A stretch of 64,000 nt of DNA, from positions 604,001 to 668,000 of the forward strand of contig WPIO01000037.1 of NCBI GenBank assembly GCA_009760855.2, written 5' to 3'. Both the position numbers and the translations under genes were made by a program. Of the stretch, positions 1 to 21,540 are shown one piece after another. The notes beneath the pieces are model-generated. The model saw only the letters and a list, made by a program, of their open reading frames with translations, searched no databases and had not been told where the DNA came from. Source of the stretch: Cristatella mucedo. Taxonomy: Eukaryota; Bryozoa; Phylactolaemata; Cristatellidae. Position 1 is the stretch's first letter. The number at the start of each line of letters is the position of its first letter.

Positions 1-50
<50 letters not shown>
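1..50. repeat. (TA)n microsatellite
   Basis: Fifty bases of uninterrupted TA dinucleotides open the window. Confidence 0.98.
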
Positions 51-56
<6 letters not shown>

Positions 57-202
57 TAATATAATTAATTTGTGTAACGCCCTAAGACAACTTAATTTAT
101 ATTCAGGAGCTTTGCATACGCCACGGAACTCGAGCCCACAGCCTCGTTCATCACATGTATTCATTTATCTTGGTCGAGGCGAGCAGCTTTTCCACTGGGT
201 CA

Positions 203-204
<2 letters not shown>
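57..204 (-). mobile_element. SINE family A copy, diverged
   Basis: Read on the minus strand this has the family A layout: a tRNA-like head with a GTGGGCTCGAGTTCC-like B box, then the tail AGAGATTAAGTTCTCT...GGGCGCTAT, both diverged. It belongs to a subtype carrying an extra stretch (ATCAAATACATTCACCTTGA-like) that is also seen in the copies at 7.7 and 29.7 kb. A CTG microsatellite replaces its head end. Confidence 0.65.

Positions 205-267
<63 letters not shown>
203..267. repeat. (CTG)n trinucleotide repeat, about 21 units
   Basis: Uninterrupted CTG units. Translated, they give poly-Cys, poly-Ala or poly-Leu according to frame, so the open frames over this stretch are artefacts of the repeat. 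It abuts the head end of a SINE. Confidence 0.97.
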
Positions 268-966
268 AGCGTCTCCTAAGCATTTACCTAAACAGCTCGT
301 TGTTCAGCTTGCTCGTGAGCTCAATTCATTTTGCGATCACCGTGTCGTGATAAGACATTCATTAGCTGAATTTCAAATACACAATCAGTTCTTTCGAGTG
401 CAAACGGAACGTGGTTTCCTTGCTCTGTATAATTGAAAACGGTGGTTGAAGAATGGCTGCTCTGGAATATTCGTACGCGCTTGTCATTAAAGCGCGTGGA
501 TGGTGGCCTCATTAATTGATTAAGAATAAGTTACTTGCTCATAATGGGAATCGCTGTCTTGTCAAGCTGTTATTTTAGAATTTCCTTCGACCGATGTGAC
601 GCTAATTAATTTTGTCAAAGCGTGCCGCGTATAATGTGCAGCCACTACTATTGAGTCGATGTGCACTCTTAATTTACCACCAAGAAAAGATGATATTAGT
701 GTTATTCATTACATATAAACTGCTTGAAAGCCATCAAAGAAGCCTTTGCGAAGCTGCAGCATGTGACAATGTGCAGCATGGCGGTTGCCCGATTACTGAG
801 TTCTCGTAGTTTGGTGTCTGATATTCTATATAGTATATTCGCTTTGACTCATATATAATATCATGGACTTTTTTGTGACCTACTTTGCAGTGTCTTAATT
901 TTTAAAATGGACTGCCATTCGGAGAATAGGTGTATAATAGCCTAGAAGTTAAGGTGGGTGCTCTTC

Positions 967-1172
967 ACGACTGAGGTCATGGGCGGTGACCCGCGATGGC
1001 ACACTAGGTAAGGCGGTTGCTATTCACGACCTTGGTTCCGAGTTAGTGAATTTAAATCCTGTGGTGGACGATTCATTATCGCCGCTGCAAGCGGTGGCGA
1101 TAGCTGTAAAAGCTCTTCTGTCGCTATACAAAATAGGCTGTTAAACCAGATAGTATTTTTATAGAATCCTGC
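967..1172 (+). mobile_element. SINE family B copy
   Basis: The copy begins with the tRNA-like A box region GGCACACTAGGTAAGG, followed by the diverged palindromic stem and B box region. It ends with the family tail (GCAAGCGGTGGCGATAGC...CGCTATACAAAA...GGCTGTTAAA). Other copies are at 3.75, 14.6, 31.7, 45.1 and 50.4 kb. Confidence 0.75.
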
Positions 1173-1295
1173 AGTGGGCGATCCTTTGTTGCAAATTGCA
1201 AGCGGTGGTTATAGCCATCAAAGCTCTTCCACCGCTGTACAAATGAGGCTGTTAAATCAGCTAATATTTTATTTTATCTTATTTTTGTCTCCTAT
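1165..1295 (+). mobile_element. SINE family B, partial second copy
   Basis: Directly after the first copy the sequence restarts at the post-B-box segment (CCTGCAGTGGGCGATCC) and runs through a second tail ending GGCTGTTAAATCAGCTA. This is either a head-truncated second insertion or a tandem partial duplication. Confidence 0.65.
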
Positions 1296-2371
1296 TCAAT
1301 CAGAAATGGTCAAGACCTCAATTAGCCTCCACGGCTGTTGCCTCCGCGGCTCTCGTTGACCATCAAAAGCTTCCGGTTCCGCCGCGCCTGGAACTCCCCT
1401 CAGCCACGGCCAGAAGCCAAATTAGCAGCCGAACTGTTTTACCCACTTTTTGACAATATAGACACAAAAACAAACATTTACGTAATTTTTAAGTAAGCAA
1501 CATTGTTTGGTGCTCGTTCTGAATGCAAGCAAACTTTCTTGAAGGTTAGTTTAAAGCACTAATGCTCAGCCTTTATCCTGGCCACAATCAAAAGATTGCT
1601 GTCACGTGCGATATATTTGGAATATTCTTCTAAAGACTATTCGTCGTAATTTGCGTATGGTACGTGGTCTGGTATGCGGTTTAGGTACGGGACGCAAAAT
1701 GTCAACGCGAGATGTGGCTGAGAAACACTGAAACGCCAACGTAGGCTGGCACAATCTGAGAAACACCAGCGCACGCCGGCTCAATCTTCGCTCGACCACT
1801 ATTGCCGCGACACACCATGCTACCAGTCATCTCTTTTTTTGACGATGCAATTACCGTCTCCTTTTGAAACGAAGCTATGAACTTCAGCGCCGTAGCTCTC
1901 CGCGGGCGTTCGCTGGATGCTTCCGATTGGCACTTATCGGCAAGTAGACGATTCGAGCAAACAAAAGGTCGGCGACAATAGTTATTTTAATGTAAAGTAC
2001 TTTAAACACCTCTGTGAATCCATAATGCGCTGAAAGAATAACGAGGTTTTAATCACGTTTTAATCATTTTCTGTAGCGCTCGTAAAGATCAAGTGACTTT
2101 CGCGTCCGCATTCAGCAGCCAAAGTCTTTGTCTTACCAAAAAAAGTCTGAAGAATTTCTCAGTAAGAAGGGCAGTCTAGGAAGTGAGTAGCGTAGACGTA
2201 ACGGCTAAAAGGATCTGCCACAGTCGGCAGCAGGAGATTAGATGTCATTGAGAAAGAATCGGGGAAGTAAGCGGATGAATGGAACAACTAATTTATTGTC
2301 TACAGGGGACCTTAAACTGGTGCAACAGTTCAGTTAGTTATGAAGGAGCCACATGTAAAATATAATACATT
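1296..2371. other. intergenic DNA, nothing recognised
   Basis: No open frame, RNA gene or repeat could be supported here. Composition is ordinary and short open frames have no recognisable content. Confidence 0.5.
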
Positions 2372-2512
2372 TATCTGTATACCACCCTAAAAGAACTCAA
2401 TCTCTATTTAGGTGCTTCATATGTGCCGCGGGGATCGAGCCCACGACCTCAAGGCCAGACCTTGGTTGGGGCGAGCACCTTAACCACTGGGCCAAACCAT
2501 CTCGGCATGAGC
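2372..2512 (-). mobile_element. SINE family A copy
   Basis: Minus-strand order is GCCGAGATGGTTTGGCCC-like head, AAGGTCTGGCC, B box GGGCTCGATCCCC, then the tail AGAGATTGAGTTCTTTTAGGG. The hairpin tail matches the LINE 3' end found elsewhere in the window. Confidence 0.8.
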
Positions 2513-3751
2513 AATGGCAGGCCTTATGGGCCAGCGCAAAATTTTCACTATTTATCCGTTAATCAACCAGGAGCTATCGCAGCTTCTTCAGGAAAGGAGA
2601 CACATAGCCGAGTCACAGCAGCCATATTCATCAGTAGCTGTAATGGCCTAACAGCTGTTTTGGTAGTTTTGCCAAAACGGAGTTGCAGTAATGCTGCCTA
2701 GACAGAACCGCGGAGCTAGTAAGATTTTTAGCAAGCCAGTGTGGGAGATAGTCCCTTATCTTAAACATGAATTGGAAGCATTCAGTTTTTAAGTCACTAC
2801 AGCAGATTCAGACGGTCCAGAAAAAAATACAGCTGAGTATTGTCAGCATAGAAGTGATAGTCAAACCCATGGACCCGAATCAAGTTTCCCAGAGATTAAG
2901 TACAAATAGAAAACAGCAAAGGATCGAGAACTGATCCTTGTGTAACTCTACTGGTGACCGGTTGGGGGCATGATTCGACCGCCACACGCAATCGATCGAA
3001 CCATGATCGGCCAGATCGAACGCATGTCTCGTTGAGAGTGTATTTAATTAGCGACTGCAACCTGTACAGACTAGGGCGTCCAGGGCACCGACGAGAGGGC
3101 GAGCTGCCGGGTCACCGGACAGCGCCGCGAGCCAATCAGATAAAGACCGTTCGGCTTTCTCTTCCACCTAAGCCTATCGCAAATGGCACCTGACACAGAT
3201 TTCAGCGAATAGCAGACAAGTATCGCGAAGAAGTCGGATACTGGTCCACACAGCGCTTGGAGTCGCCCGAGACCGCTCTCTAGCGCGGGCGGCAAGACCA
3301 ACTATCTAGAGACGATTGCAGTCGACGATGCTAGTCGTAGCATCGCCAATAGCGGCTGCATTATTCTAGAGCAACGCGTTTTGTGAACTCAGTTGTTCGT
3401 CGCAGCCGCTCGGAAAAGCGAAGCGGAAGCGAAGCTGCCGCCGTCGCGAGCGTTCGGGGTGGCGTTCGAGGCAGCGCACGAGCGAGGCGCCTGCCTCGCT
3501 CAGTGGACGCAGGCGAACCGTCCTTCCGCGGTAGCAGCAGTGCGGCGGCCTCCGAGGGCGGCGGGTGGTTTAGGCGCGCGTCGGTGTGCCCGTCTTGAGA
3601 CTGGGGGCTGGCTGGCAGCTGACGAGCTTAGACAGCCTGCCACAGGCGGAGATTCACTGACGCCAGTTTTCCGCACGTGACGTAGGACGGGCTGCAAAGG
3701 AAAGCGAGAAGCTCTGCTCGTATCCATGGCGACGGAGAAGCTCCGCTCGTG
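2513..3751. other. intergenic DNA, CpG-rich from about 3.4 kb
   Basis: No gene is recognisable. From about 3385 to 3680 the sequence becomes CpG-rich and opens several overlapping frames on both strands, as expected from GC content alone. Confidence 0.45.
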
Positions 3752-3935
3752 TAAAAAAATACTAGCTGATTTAACAGTCTCTTTTGCATAGCGACAGAAG
3801 AGCCCTATGGCTATCGCCACCGCTTTCAGTGGCGATAAAGAATCACCAACCGCAAGATTCGAATCCGCGACCTCGGTACCGAGGTCGCGGAAAGCAACCA
3901 CCTTGCCTAGTGTGCCATCACGGCTCACCATGGCG
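3752..3935 (-). mobile_element. SINE family B copy
   Basis: On the minus strand: head GGTGAGCCGTGATGGCACAC with A box, palindrome CGCGACCTCGGTACCGAGGT (24 bp in full), B box GATTCGAATCTTG-like, and a tail ending TAAATCAGCTAGTATTTTTTT. Confidence 0.85.
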
Positions 3936-4539
3936 ACGGAGGACGGCTGCGCCAAAAGCCGTTCTTGCCATGCTAGTGCGTTCGCTTGTAGATGCTTGCT
4001 CTTGTACAGGTGCTTGCACGTGTATGCGTAGGCTTTCGCACGTGAGCGTGCTGAGTGTGAGATCGAGGATCGACTGAATGAGTCAGAGGATCGTTCCTCT
4101 GACTGCTTGTGTGCAGATTTTTTAACTCGCTCATCAATGTGAGCACTGCCTTTCGTGTATGGTTATGCATGCAGAATAGCGTGCACAGTCGAAGAGTGAC
4201 CGTTGCAGTCTTTATTTTGTCGTGTATATTAACTAATGCGGTGTGGCAAGAAAGTAGCCGCTCCCCCTCAAGCATCGAATCGATTTCAAGATCATCGGCC
4301 TGACTCACAAGTCATCCAAATCGCTGGTACGAGCCTGGCTATTCGTCCTCCTTGCTTTTCAGTGTGCTCTAGTACCACCCGCTTGTCAGCGTCTGGTCAT
4401 TTCGACGTCCGCCGCACGAATTTGAAATCTGTCCGTGCAATCAGGTGCTTTCACCACTGTTTGCACGCACAGTCTGAGACTCGATTCTGGCTAGGGTCAC
4501 TTGTATTGATAATAATATTAAGAATAATAATAGCATTGA

Positions 4540-4592
4540 AAAATTTGCATAGCCCCATTAAAGAACTTAATCTAGCTCGACGCACTTTAAAC
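4540..4592 (-). mobile_element. SINE family A tail fragment
   Basis: Only the tail is present (TTGCATAGCCCCATTAAAGA followed by ACTTAATCT), matching the shared SINE/LINE 3' hairpin. There is no tRNA-like head. Confidence 0.45.
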
Positions 4593-5079
4593 TTGCGGTA
4601 AACTAAGCATATAAATATGCTTAGTGGTAGCATGCAGGGAGTGTCAACCCGCACGAGAGCACAGGGGACGACTCCCAAGACAAGACCCAGCAAATGCTGC
4701 GTGGTAAAGGTGCGCATTTTAGTATCTTAATAAATGCGGATAGTACCTGAAATGAACTCGCGTCATTTAAGTCATAGATGAAGACGCATCAGTTCTGACA
4801 AGCTTTCGCTTAGCCGCTGGGAAATTGCACGTTCTACGTTCAGCTACGCGCTGCGAGTGCGTACCTGCATGCACGAATCGCAGTGCATTACTAGCCAGAG
4901 GTTTTACTAAACAACGGATGCGATGGCCCTCAGGTTTGCTGCCAAATGCATTTGGCTGAGTAAGCGTCGTACGCATGTGCATAGTGCATGCGTACAAGCC
5001 TTCGGCATTGGTTTTCTTGCATCGAGTTGTCGAGCGACTGAATTGAGGTTTAAGTTCTCCTTGGGCGCTACGCAAGCGA

Positions 5080-5310
5080 CCTCATTATTATTAATATTAT
5101 TATCGTAATTCTTCCCTTATATTGCAATATTATTGAAATATAAGGATATATTGATAATATATTTTCAATATATATCCTATATAATAGTAATAAATATAAG
5201 GCCATATAAGTACAAATATACGCATATAGAATTAAATATAAATATATATATATAATTAAATATATATAAATATAAATATATCCTAGATAATGTATCGTAT
5301 ATAATAGAAT
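5080..5310. repeat. AT-rich low-complexity block
   Basis: Dense TATA/ATATA runs with small inverted segments such as AATATTATTGAAATATAAGG. No gene content. Confidence 0.7.
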
Positions 5311-5612
5311 ATCCCTCAGGCGAGTCTAAGCGCCTGGGTTGAGGCATGTAAATCCTATAGCAACCGATGGCAATCTGAAATCTGCCGCTGAGTTATCAGA
5401 GACGTCCCCTAAGGTCTAGGTCACAGCCGCCGCCGTCCCCCCCCTAAAAAGTCACCGGTCTCTGTCTGGTCCGCGGTCGTGACTAGCGCCCATTAGCGAC
5501 TTCGCGGCGGGCCGGCGTCTCACCCGATTAAAAATGCGTTCGTCTGTATGACAGAGATGTCCATATTGTCGCAAATCAGTCGCGACAGCGAGGCCTTCTT
5601 AATCTGAATCAG

Positions 5613-15653
<10,041 letters not shown>

Positions 15654-16160
15654 CTGGAACGCGCACCGGATGCCCGCGAGCGTGAGCGCCGGCTCGGGCT
15701 GCCCAGAGCGAAGCGTCGCCGGAAGGGCCAAGTGCATGCCGAGAGGAGGCGTGGCCCGTGGCCATCGCTGATCGCCGTCGAAGCGTGGTTTCTCATAATC
15801 GTACGGCCGTCCAGCTCGACTGAGCGGCGCGATCACAGCGAGCCCAGACCCCAAGAATCGCTTCGTCTGCACGCGAGACGCGAGAGCGACGGACGTGCGT
15901 CACCCGGTGCGTTGGGTAGCGAGGGTCTTCATAGTGCACACGTATCTCTAGCGAAAGGGATTTACGGAAAAACACCGGCGTCATTCGTAAGCCAACCATA
16001 CAACACCAGCTTATGAGTAACGTGTGCACGGGCGTCGGGACTGGCGTGGAGTCGTGCTTAGCCACAACGGGAACACGCGCACCGCTCTTGCACGCGTGCG
16101 CCCGCTCAGTTCCGTCGGATCGGCTGCTGCGCGACGCTTTCGCGCGGCTGCTTCACTCCG

Positions 16161-16389
16161 TGTGGCTATTTTGAGATTATAACGCTGTCGTTGAATTATG
16201 CGCTGCTGCGATTTATGACAATGGTATGTAAGTAACAGGCTGCAAAGGCTCGGGCAGTGAGGTCGAGGACGCCGGGCGGGCAGTCGCGTATTGGCCCGCT
16301 GTGGCGTCCGTGTGAACAAACGTCTTTGAGCCCGCTGCGGTGTTCTGTGTGGTATCGCGTACCTGCCGCTTAGAGAATGTCAAACTACA
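16161..16389 (+). repeat. 5' LTR
   Basis: 229 bp, TGTGGCTATTTTGAG to TCAAACTACA. Confidence 0.88.
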
Positions 16390-16538
16390 AGCTATTTCGG
16401 CAGAAGCGGCTGAGTAGCACAGAAGATGATGCCAGAAGATGATGCTGGAATCCTACAACGTCGGAGACGACTTCGTAAGCTGGCTGCTCGACTCGGAGAG
16501 GAGGCTTAGTTAAAGAGGTGTTGATCCAGCTTTGTGGC

Positions 16539-16575
16539 ATATATATATCTATATATATATATATTTATATATATT
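16539..16575. repeat. (TA)n run inside LTR element
   Basis: ATATATATCTATATATATAT-type stretch near the start of the internal region. Confidence 0.9.
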
Positions 16576-16587
16576 TGTGTTCCTGTC

Positions 16588-17690
16588 AGGCGGTGCATTA
16601 ACGTTCGCAGCGACCCTTCCTGACTCGTTGCAAGAGCACTACGTCCAGCTGCGTGTAACACTTGTGAAGATTTGTGCAAGCCCTGAAGGTGAGGAGAGGC
16701 TTCCGTGGTCGGACTTGCAGAGTGCCAGGAAAGCGGAGGCGATAGCACAGAAGCGGCTGGAGGTGAAGGCCGGTAAAGCGGGACTGCTGCGCCCGGATGT
16801 GATAAACGCTGGTCGGACTGAGGAGGCCGACACGAGTGATCAGAAGCGGCAGCAGAAATCGCCAGAGCTATAAGGCAGAGCCAGCAGAGACGCCGGTGGA
16901 GCCCGCAGAGGCGGTGATCACGAGCGAGGTGGAGGCATCCGGCACAGTGGCAGCTGCTTCTTTCGGAAGAGAGGCGGCAGCGTCTTCCAGAGAGGAGGCT
17001 CTGCCTGCCAGAGAGGAGGCGGTGGCTGGGAAAGCACTGCTAGAGAGCAGGACAGAGCCGGTGGCCAGCGAGTCGGCGCTAATTATCTTGGAGGCGACGG
17101 CGGCATGGAGCGAAGCGCTAGCGTCGGTTGAAGTGCGTGAAGCGTCCGCCAAGGAGGCGGGCGAGACGCTCGCAGAGAAGGCACACGAGATGCTTGCCGA
17201 GCGGTCGGAGGCGAAGACCGAGGAGTGGCCGCAGCAGATGGTGGCGCACATTGCGGTCGCCTCGTTTCCGAACTGCTGGTGGCGGAGACGCGCGAGGGGC
17301 CAGCAGCAGCAGACGTGAGCGAGACGCCAGTCGAGGAGGCGCGACAGGTGCACGCCAAGAGTCGCGAAGGCAGGAGTGACGCAGGAGTGGCCGACGGAGC
17401 GGCTAAAGGCAGTCGTGCAGGAGCCGAGGCTCGAGGCATCGGCCTCACGGGCGACGATCGAGAGGCGACACCGGTTGAAGTCAAGAAGACAGAAGCGTCC
17501 CGCGTTAGGGCGAATGCCCGGAAGCCCCGCGCGGTGGCAGAGACTGGTCCCGCATTGGAGACTGGTGGTGCGGTGGAAAGCTGTATGGCTCGGCGGTGCG
17601 GTAAAGCTCGTGCCATACATAGCCGGCCAGTTAGGAAAGGCCGTGCTTTCACTTGCCTCCTCCGAGCGGCCGTGACCTGGCCTCGTGCTA
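16588..17690 (+). pseudogene. Glu/Ala-rich frame inside the LTR element (gag-like, broken)
   Basis: The open frame is split by frame changes near 16870 and 17270. It starts with a segment containing LPDSLQEHYVQLRVTLVK, followed by degenerate units such as REEALPAREEAVAGK and SEVEASGTVAAA. No zinc knuckle or enzymatic motif is visible. Its position between the LTRs suggests a gag remnant; composition alone cannot prove this. Confidence 0.4.
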
Positions 17691-17786
17691 GATGAGAAAG
17701 CAGTTCAGGGCGGCATGTATTATTATTTTGCAGTTGTAATGCCGTGTTTTGTTGTTGCCCCATTTGATCTTGAGATCAAGGGGGAA

Positions 17787-18015
17787 TGTGACGATTTTGA
17801 GAGTATGATACTGTCTTTGGATTATGTGCTGTTTCGATTTATGATAATGGTATGTAAGTAACAGGCTGCAAAGGCCCGGGGAGTGAGGTCGAGGACGCCG
17901 GGCGGGCAGTCGCGTACTGGCCCGCTGCGGCATCCGTGTGAATGAGCGTCTTTGAGCCCGCTTCGGTGTTCTGTGTGGTATCGCGTACCTGCCGCTTAGA
18001 GAATGCCAAACTACA
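17787..18015 (+). repeat. 3' LTR
   Basis: 229 bp, TGTGACGATTTTGAG to CCAAACTACA, directly after the purine tract. Confidence 0.88.
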
Positions 18016-18019
18016 TCCG

Positions 18020-20010
18020 TGTTCTCGCGCACGCGCTTCGCTGCCTCACTCTTGAGTTTCCCCACCTCGCGCCGCCCCCCCCCCATTTTATTGCTGAATG
18101 CCTACCAGTCGATTCAAATGGGCTCGCTGTCTCACCGATCGACGAATCCACGTGGCCCACACCGCAGCGGTAGCGATCTGCATTCCTCAGCAGCTCGACC
18201 TTTTCCTCTGCGGTCTTTGCCGGTTGCGCCTGCTCAGCCCCTTCTTGAACGCCGGCGAGCGTGCAGATTAGGACAGTGCTTGAAGTTATTTGCGGTTACT
18301 GAACTAATAATGGCTCGGTACAGGCTATGCCATTATCTTCGGTTAGGCGGCCATTATGAATACAACTTAAGTGGTCGCTAGTCACTAGCGCTGTGGGCTT
18401 CCAAGAGTCAGGTGGAGTTTGAACTACAGAGTGAGCTGCGTCTCATGACTGGCGATTTCTATAAGAGAAACTCTGGGGCTATGACGTAGGCCATGGCCTA
18501 CGTCAGCCGCTTTCACGAACTCGCGAATCGCGGGAAATGAAGCCCGCGAGATACTATCATCCGCGCGCGTACGCCCGCGCATTTTCCGCGAAGCGCAGCT
18601 TCCGGTTGGCACTTTTCGTAGAGCATTTCAGATCGAATGGTCGGCCTTTCGCAAAGCCCGAACGATCGGCTCGCGCATGGCTGCGAGAGATCATCCACGG
18701 TGCCTAGCAGCTGCCGCGGCGCACTCCGCGCAGCTACTTGCAAACGGCTGAGCCGCGAACGACGCTCGCGACTTACCGCCAGTCGACGCCACTCCGGTTG
18801 CTCGAAAGCATCTCTTCTGCCGGAGCCTGAACGCCGACTGCTGGTCTACTAGGCCGGGCTCTCTTTGCTTAAATACACCTTTTTTTGCGAATTCTCGGCA
18901 AATTGACATTAAGCTTCGGCTAAATTGACGACGAGAGTCCAGATGGCGCTCACCCAATAGTGCACGCTGGAGGGGAAGGAGGGGCGCGTCAAGTATCCGC
19001 CCCTGCCCGAACGCCCGCCAACGTGTCGCCGGCGATGATCCGGCTATAGATCGAGGTAGTGCCGCGCATTGCCATTGCGACGGCAGGTTGACAGCGCGTT
19101 TGAGCGACTTCGTTGTCTGCTTGGAGCGACTCGCTAAAAATTAATTGGCACTCGCAGGCTGACACCGCTGTGCCATAGCTTATTGCCCCATCCGCGCGAG
19201 TCTCGCTCTCGACCGCGCAGCGGCCGCGCTTTCGCTTCGGCCGGGAAAGCGCGACGTCGACCGCGCAGGAGCGGCCGCGCAGCTTCCTCTTGGTCGGCTC
19301 CGAAAGAAAGAGGCCGCGCTTGAAAAGGCTGCGTCGACGCCGGGACCTCTTTGAATGCATGCACGCAGGTGCCCACGTGGCTCCGAGCTCCGAGAGAACT
19401 CTCAGCGCAGAAGACCACCGCTTTGCGCGCGCGCTTTGTGCGCCGCGCGCTTTGCGCCGCACGCTCTCTGACCGGCCCACTCCTTTGAGGGCTCGGGCGC
19501 GGCTCGCTCTACTCAACTGTGCCGCCGCCGCTTCGCGCGCTAAGCGGCGTCCGGGTGTCGGGGCTGGGCTGGGAGTTAATCGCTCCGGTTTTGGAGCTCC
19601 GCTCGCGCGTCGGTCTCGGCGATCTCGCGCTCCGCGGAGCGGTTCCTTCCGAGCTTCCTTCCGAGCCGAGCGCTCGCTTTCTGAATGCGGTCGATCCATT
19701 CCCTGAAGCGTCGTGCGGCGTCTCAGCAGACCCTCCACCACCCCCACCCCCCAACCAGTGGCAAGGTGCTCACACTTCGCAACTCGGGTCGCAGGTTCGC
19801 AGAGTCGCAGGCAGCGCGACGTCCTTCGTTGACCGCTCCGAGCGCCGCGGGAGAGAGAGAGCAGCCCGAGAGGCGCCGCCGCCGCCGGCTCCGCGACGGC
19901 GGCCATGCTGTGTGAGCGAGGCAGCAGCTAGATAAGCGGAGAGGGAGGATGGCAGACGGACGGCTTTGCTCATCTATCGCGGCCGGCGCTCGTCCTCGTG
20001 CCTCGATCTT
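18020..20010. other. CpG-rich region without a supported gene
   Basis: The sequence is rich in CG from about 18.5 to 19.97 kb and overlapping frames open on both strands. I could not identify splice-consistent exons. It may include the promoter or first exon of the peroxidase gene, since that gene lacks a clear start, but nothing shows it directly. Confidence 0.4.
18482..18505. promoter_or_regulatory. perfect 24 bp palindrome with two TGACGT half-sites
   Basis: TGACGTAGGCCATGGCCTAC then GTCA reads the same on both strands and carries TGACGT (CRE/AP-1-like half-site) at each end. It lies in CpG-rich DNA. Function is inference. Confidence 0.4.
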
Positions 20011-20012
20011 TT

Positions 20013-20420
20013 TCGGTTCAAACCTGGCATGTTTAATGTTCAAACCTGGCATGCCCATTATGTTGCTGCGAAATCTAAACTCGGCGATGGGGCTGTGCAA
20101 CGGCACAGGACTCATTGTTTGCAATGTGCATTGAGGTCATGTTTTGGAAGCTTCCACAATTGGCGGCCAATTCAATGGCAACGCTGTCTTTATCCCGCAC
20201 ATCACTCTCGCCCCTAAGGACGGTGACGTTCCATTTGAGTGGCGAAGGTGACAAGTTTCCACACGCATGTCTTTAGCTTTGACAATCAACAAATCACATG
20301 ATCATATGCTCGAAGGCGTTTTTGGCATTTCTCGGGGACACGCTTTTCGCTCATGGGCCGCTTCATGGGTCAGTCATAGGGATAAAATTTGCTTCGGGCT
20401 CAAGCACTATCCAAATTCTT
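20013..20420 (+). pseudogene. Helitron helicase C-terminal remnant
   Basis: Translation gives KPGMPIMLLRNLNSAMGLCN and GTGLIVCNV, then IGGQFNGNAVFIPHITLAPK, then MSLALTINKS, in the order and spacing of the C-terminal part of Helitron/PIF1-type helicases (PGMPVMLLRN, LCNGTRLI, FIPRI, AMTINKSQGQT). In the last motif the GQT is altered to DHM. In-frame stops lie after CNVH and after VPFEWRR. No Rep domain is visible nearby, so this is a fragment. Confidence 0.85.
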
Positions 20421-20528
20421 CGACGACAAAAGCATAGTTAACCAAGAGGTGATGGACGTGTAAAGCTATGTAAAATATTGTATTTCTACTATGACTTAGC
20501 GAAGTGAGTCCATGGCTCACTCGTGTAC

Positions 20529-20529
20529 A

Positions 20530-20588
<59 letters not shown>

Positions 20589-20606
20589 GCGCACGCACAC
20601 ACACAT
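20529..20606. repeat. (CA)n microsatellite
   Basis: About 28 CA units followed by a CACGCA-rich end and a short TA run. Confidence 0.97.
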
Positions 20607-20989
20607 GCACATATATATGTATATATCTGCCGAACAGAGGAGAGGTGAAACGCATGAGTACAGCGCTTATGAATTGTCCTGTTGGCTCATAGATTTTGGC
20701 ACGGGTGCATTCACAACTTGCCTTTTCTTTAATGTCGCGCTTGCTCGCTCCTCAGGCCGAATCCTGCTTAGCTGTGCTGGCTACCTACCATCACTCACGC
20801 GTTCACGCTCGCTTTCCAGCACGGGGGATCCATTTCCAAGAGTTAGCTGCAGTGCGAGTGTATTAGCTACGAGCATTGTATCAACGATGTCGCATCTAAA
20901 TTAGTGCCCGACTCGCCAATTCAGAGCCCCATTCGACGTCCAAATGCATCCTTGCCAGTCGCCATAACTTTCACATGGATTGCAACGCC

Positions 20990-21198
20990 GCGGAAGTGTT
21001 AGCAGGGTTTTCGAAACCGCAGCAAAACAGCCTCTGGATTACCCGAGGAAGCGGATTCCTGAGGCTGGCATCGTGCGTGGACTGCCTTGCGAGAGATAGA
21101 TGCCGGGAAATCCCAAGATTTATGTACATCTGAATCAGGTAGAAATCGTCAGAAGGACTTCCACTAAAACATAAATAACGGGGACCGTCTGCAGCCAT
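20990..21198 (-). CDS. possible tetraspanin exon fragment
   Basis: The minus-strand frame contains NPLPRVIQRLFCCGFENPAN. This resembles the hQxxhxCCGF(x)N stretch at the start of a tetraspanin large loop. A GTGAAA that could be a donor lies just downstream, after CAATCCAT. No neighbouring exon with membrane segments was found, so it may be chance. Confidence 0.25.
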
Positions 21199-21397
21199 TC
21201 AGGGGAAGGCAGCCTTCATTGGAGTGTGTAGCTGCTGCTGCGTGATTGATTGAGAGCTAGTGTTCCGCGACTGATGAGCGTCACGCGGTAGTATTGCCTA
21301 GCCGAAGCGAATTGCTCACAGCCGATCTTCCGACTGCAGCTGGCCGTCTCCGACCTTCGTCCCTGACCTTAAACCCGACCTTCGTCTTGGACGGACT

Positions 21398-21540
21398 ATG
21401 CCGAGCTGCTTTGGTCCAGCGGTTAAGGGGCTCGCCCCGACCAAGGTCTGGCTGAGGTCGTGGGCTCGAGCCCCGAGCCATATATGAAGTGCCTCAATAG
21501 AGATTAAGCTCTCTTGGGGCGCTATACAAATGAATTTTAT
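21398..21540 (+). mobile_element. SINE family A copy
   Basis: A nearly consensus plus-strand copy: GCCGAGCTGCTTTGGTCCAG head, GTGGGCTCGAGCCCCGAG B box region, AGAGATTAAGCTCTCTTGGG hairpin tail, CGCTATACAAATGAATTTTA end. Confidence 0.9.

Larger units (their letters stand above)
16161..18015 (+). mobile_element. non-autonomous LTR retrotransposon
   Basis: Two 229 bp direct repeats begin TGTG and end CTACA, flank 1.4 kb, and are themselves flanked by TCCG on both sides (16157-16160 and 18016-18019), a 4 bp target-site duplication. A polypurine tract (AAGGGGGAA) precedes the second repeat, setting plus orientation. By my count the LTRs differ at about 22 positions. The interior has no reverse transcriptase, integrase or protease motif, only a broken Glu/Ala-rich frame. 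It could be a LARD/TRIM-like element or an internally deleted Gypsy-type element; the primer-binding site is not obvious. Confidence 0.87.

Noticed and set aside
18989-19906. 305-codon minus-strand frame
   Set aside because: Arg/Ala/Ser-rich, overlapping equally long frames on the other strand, no domain.
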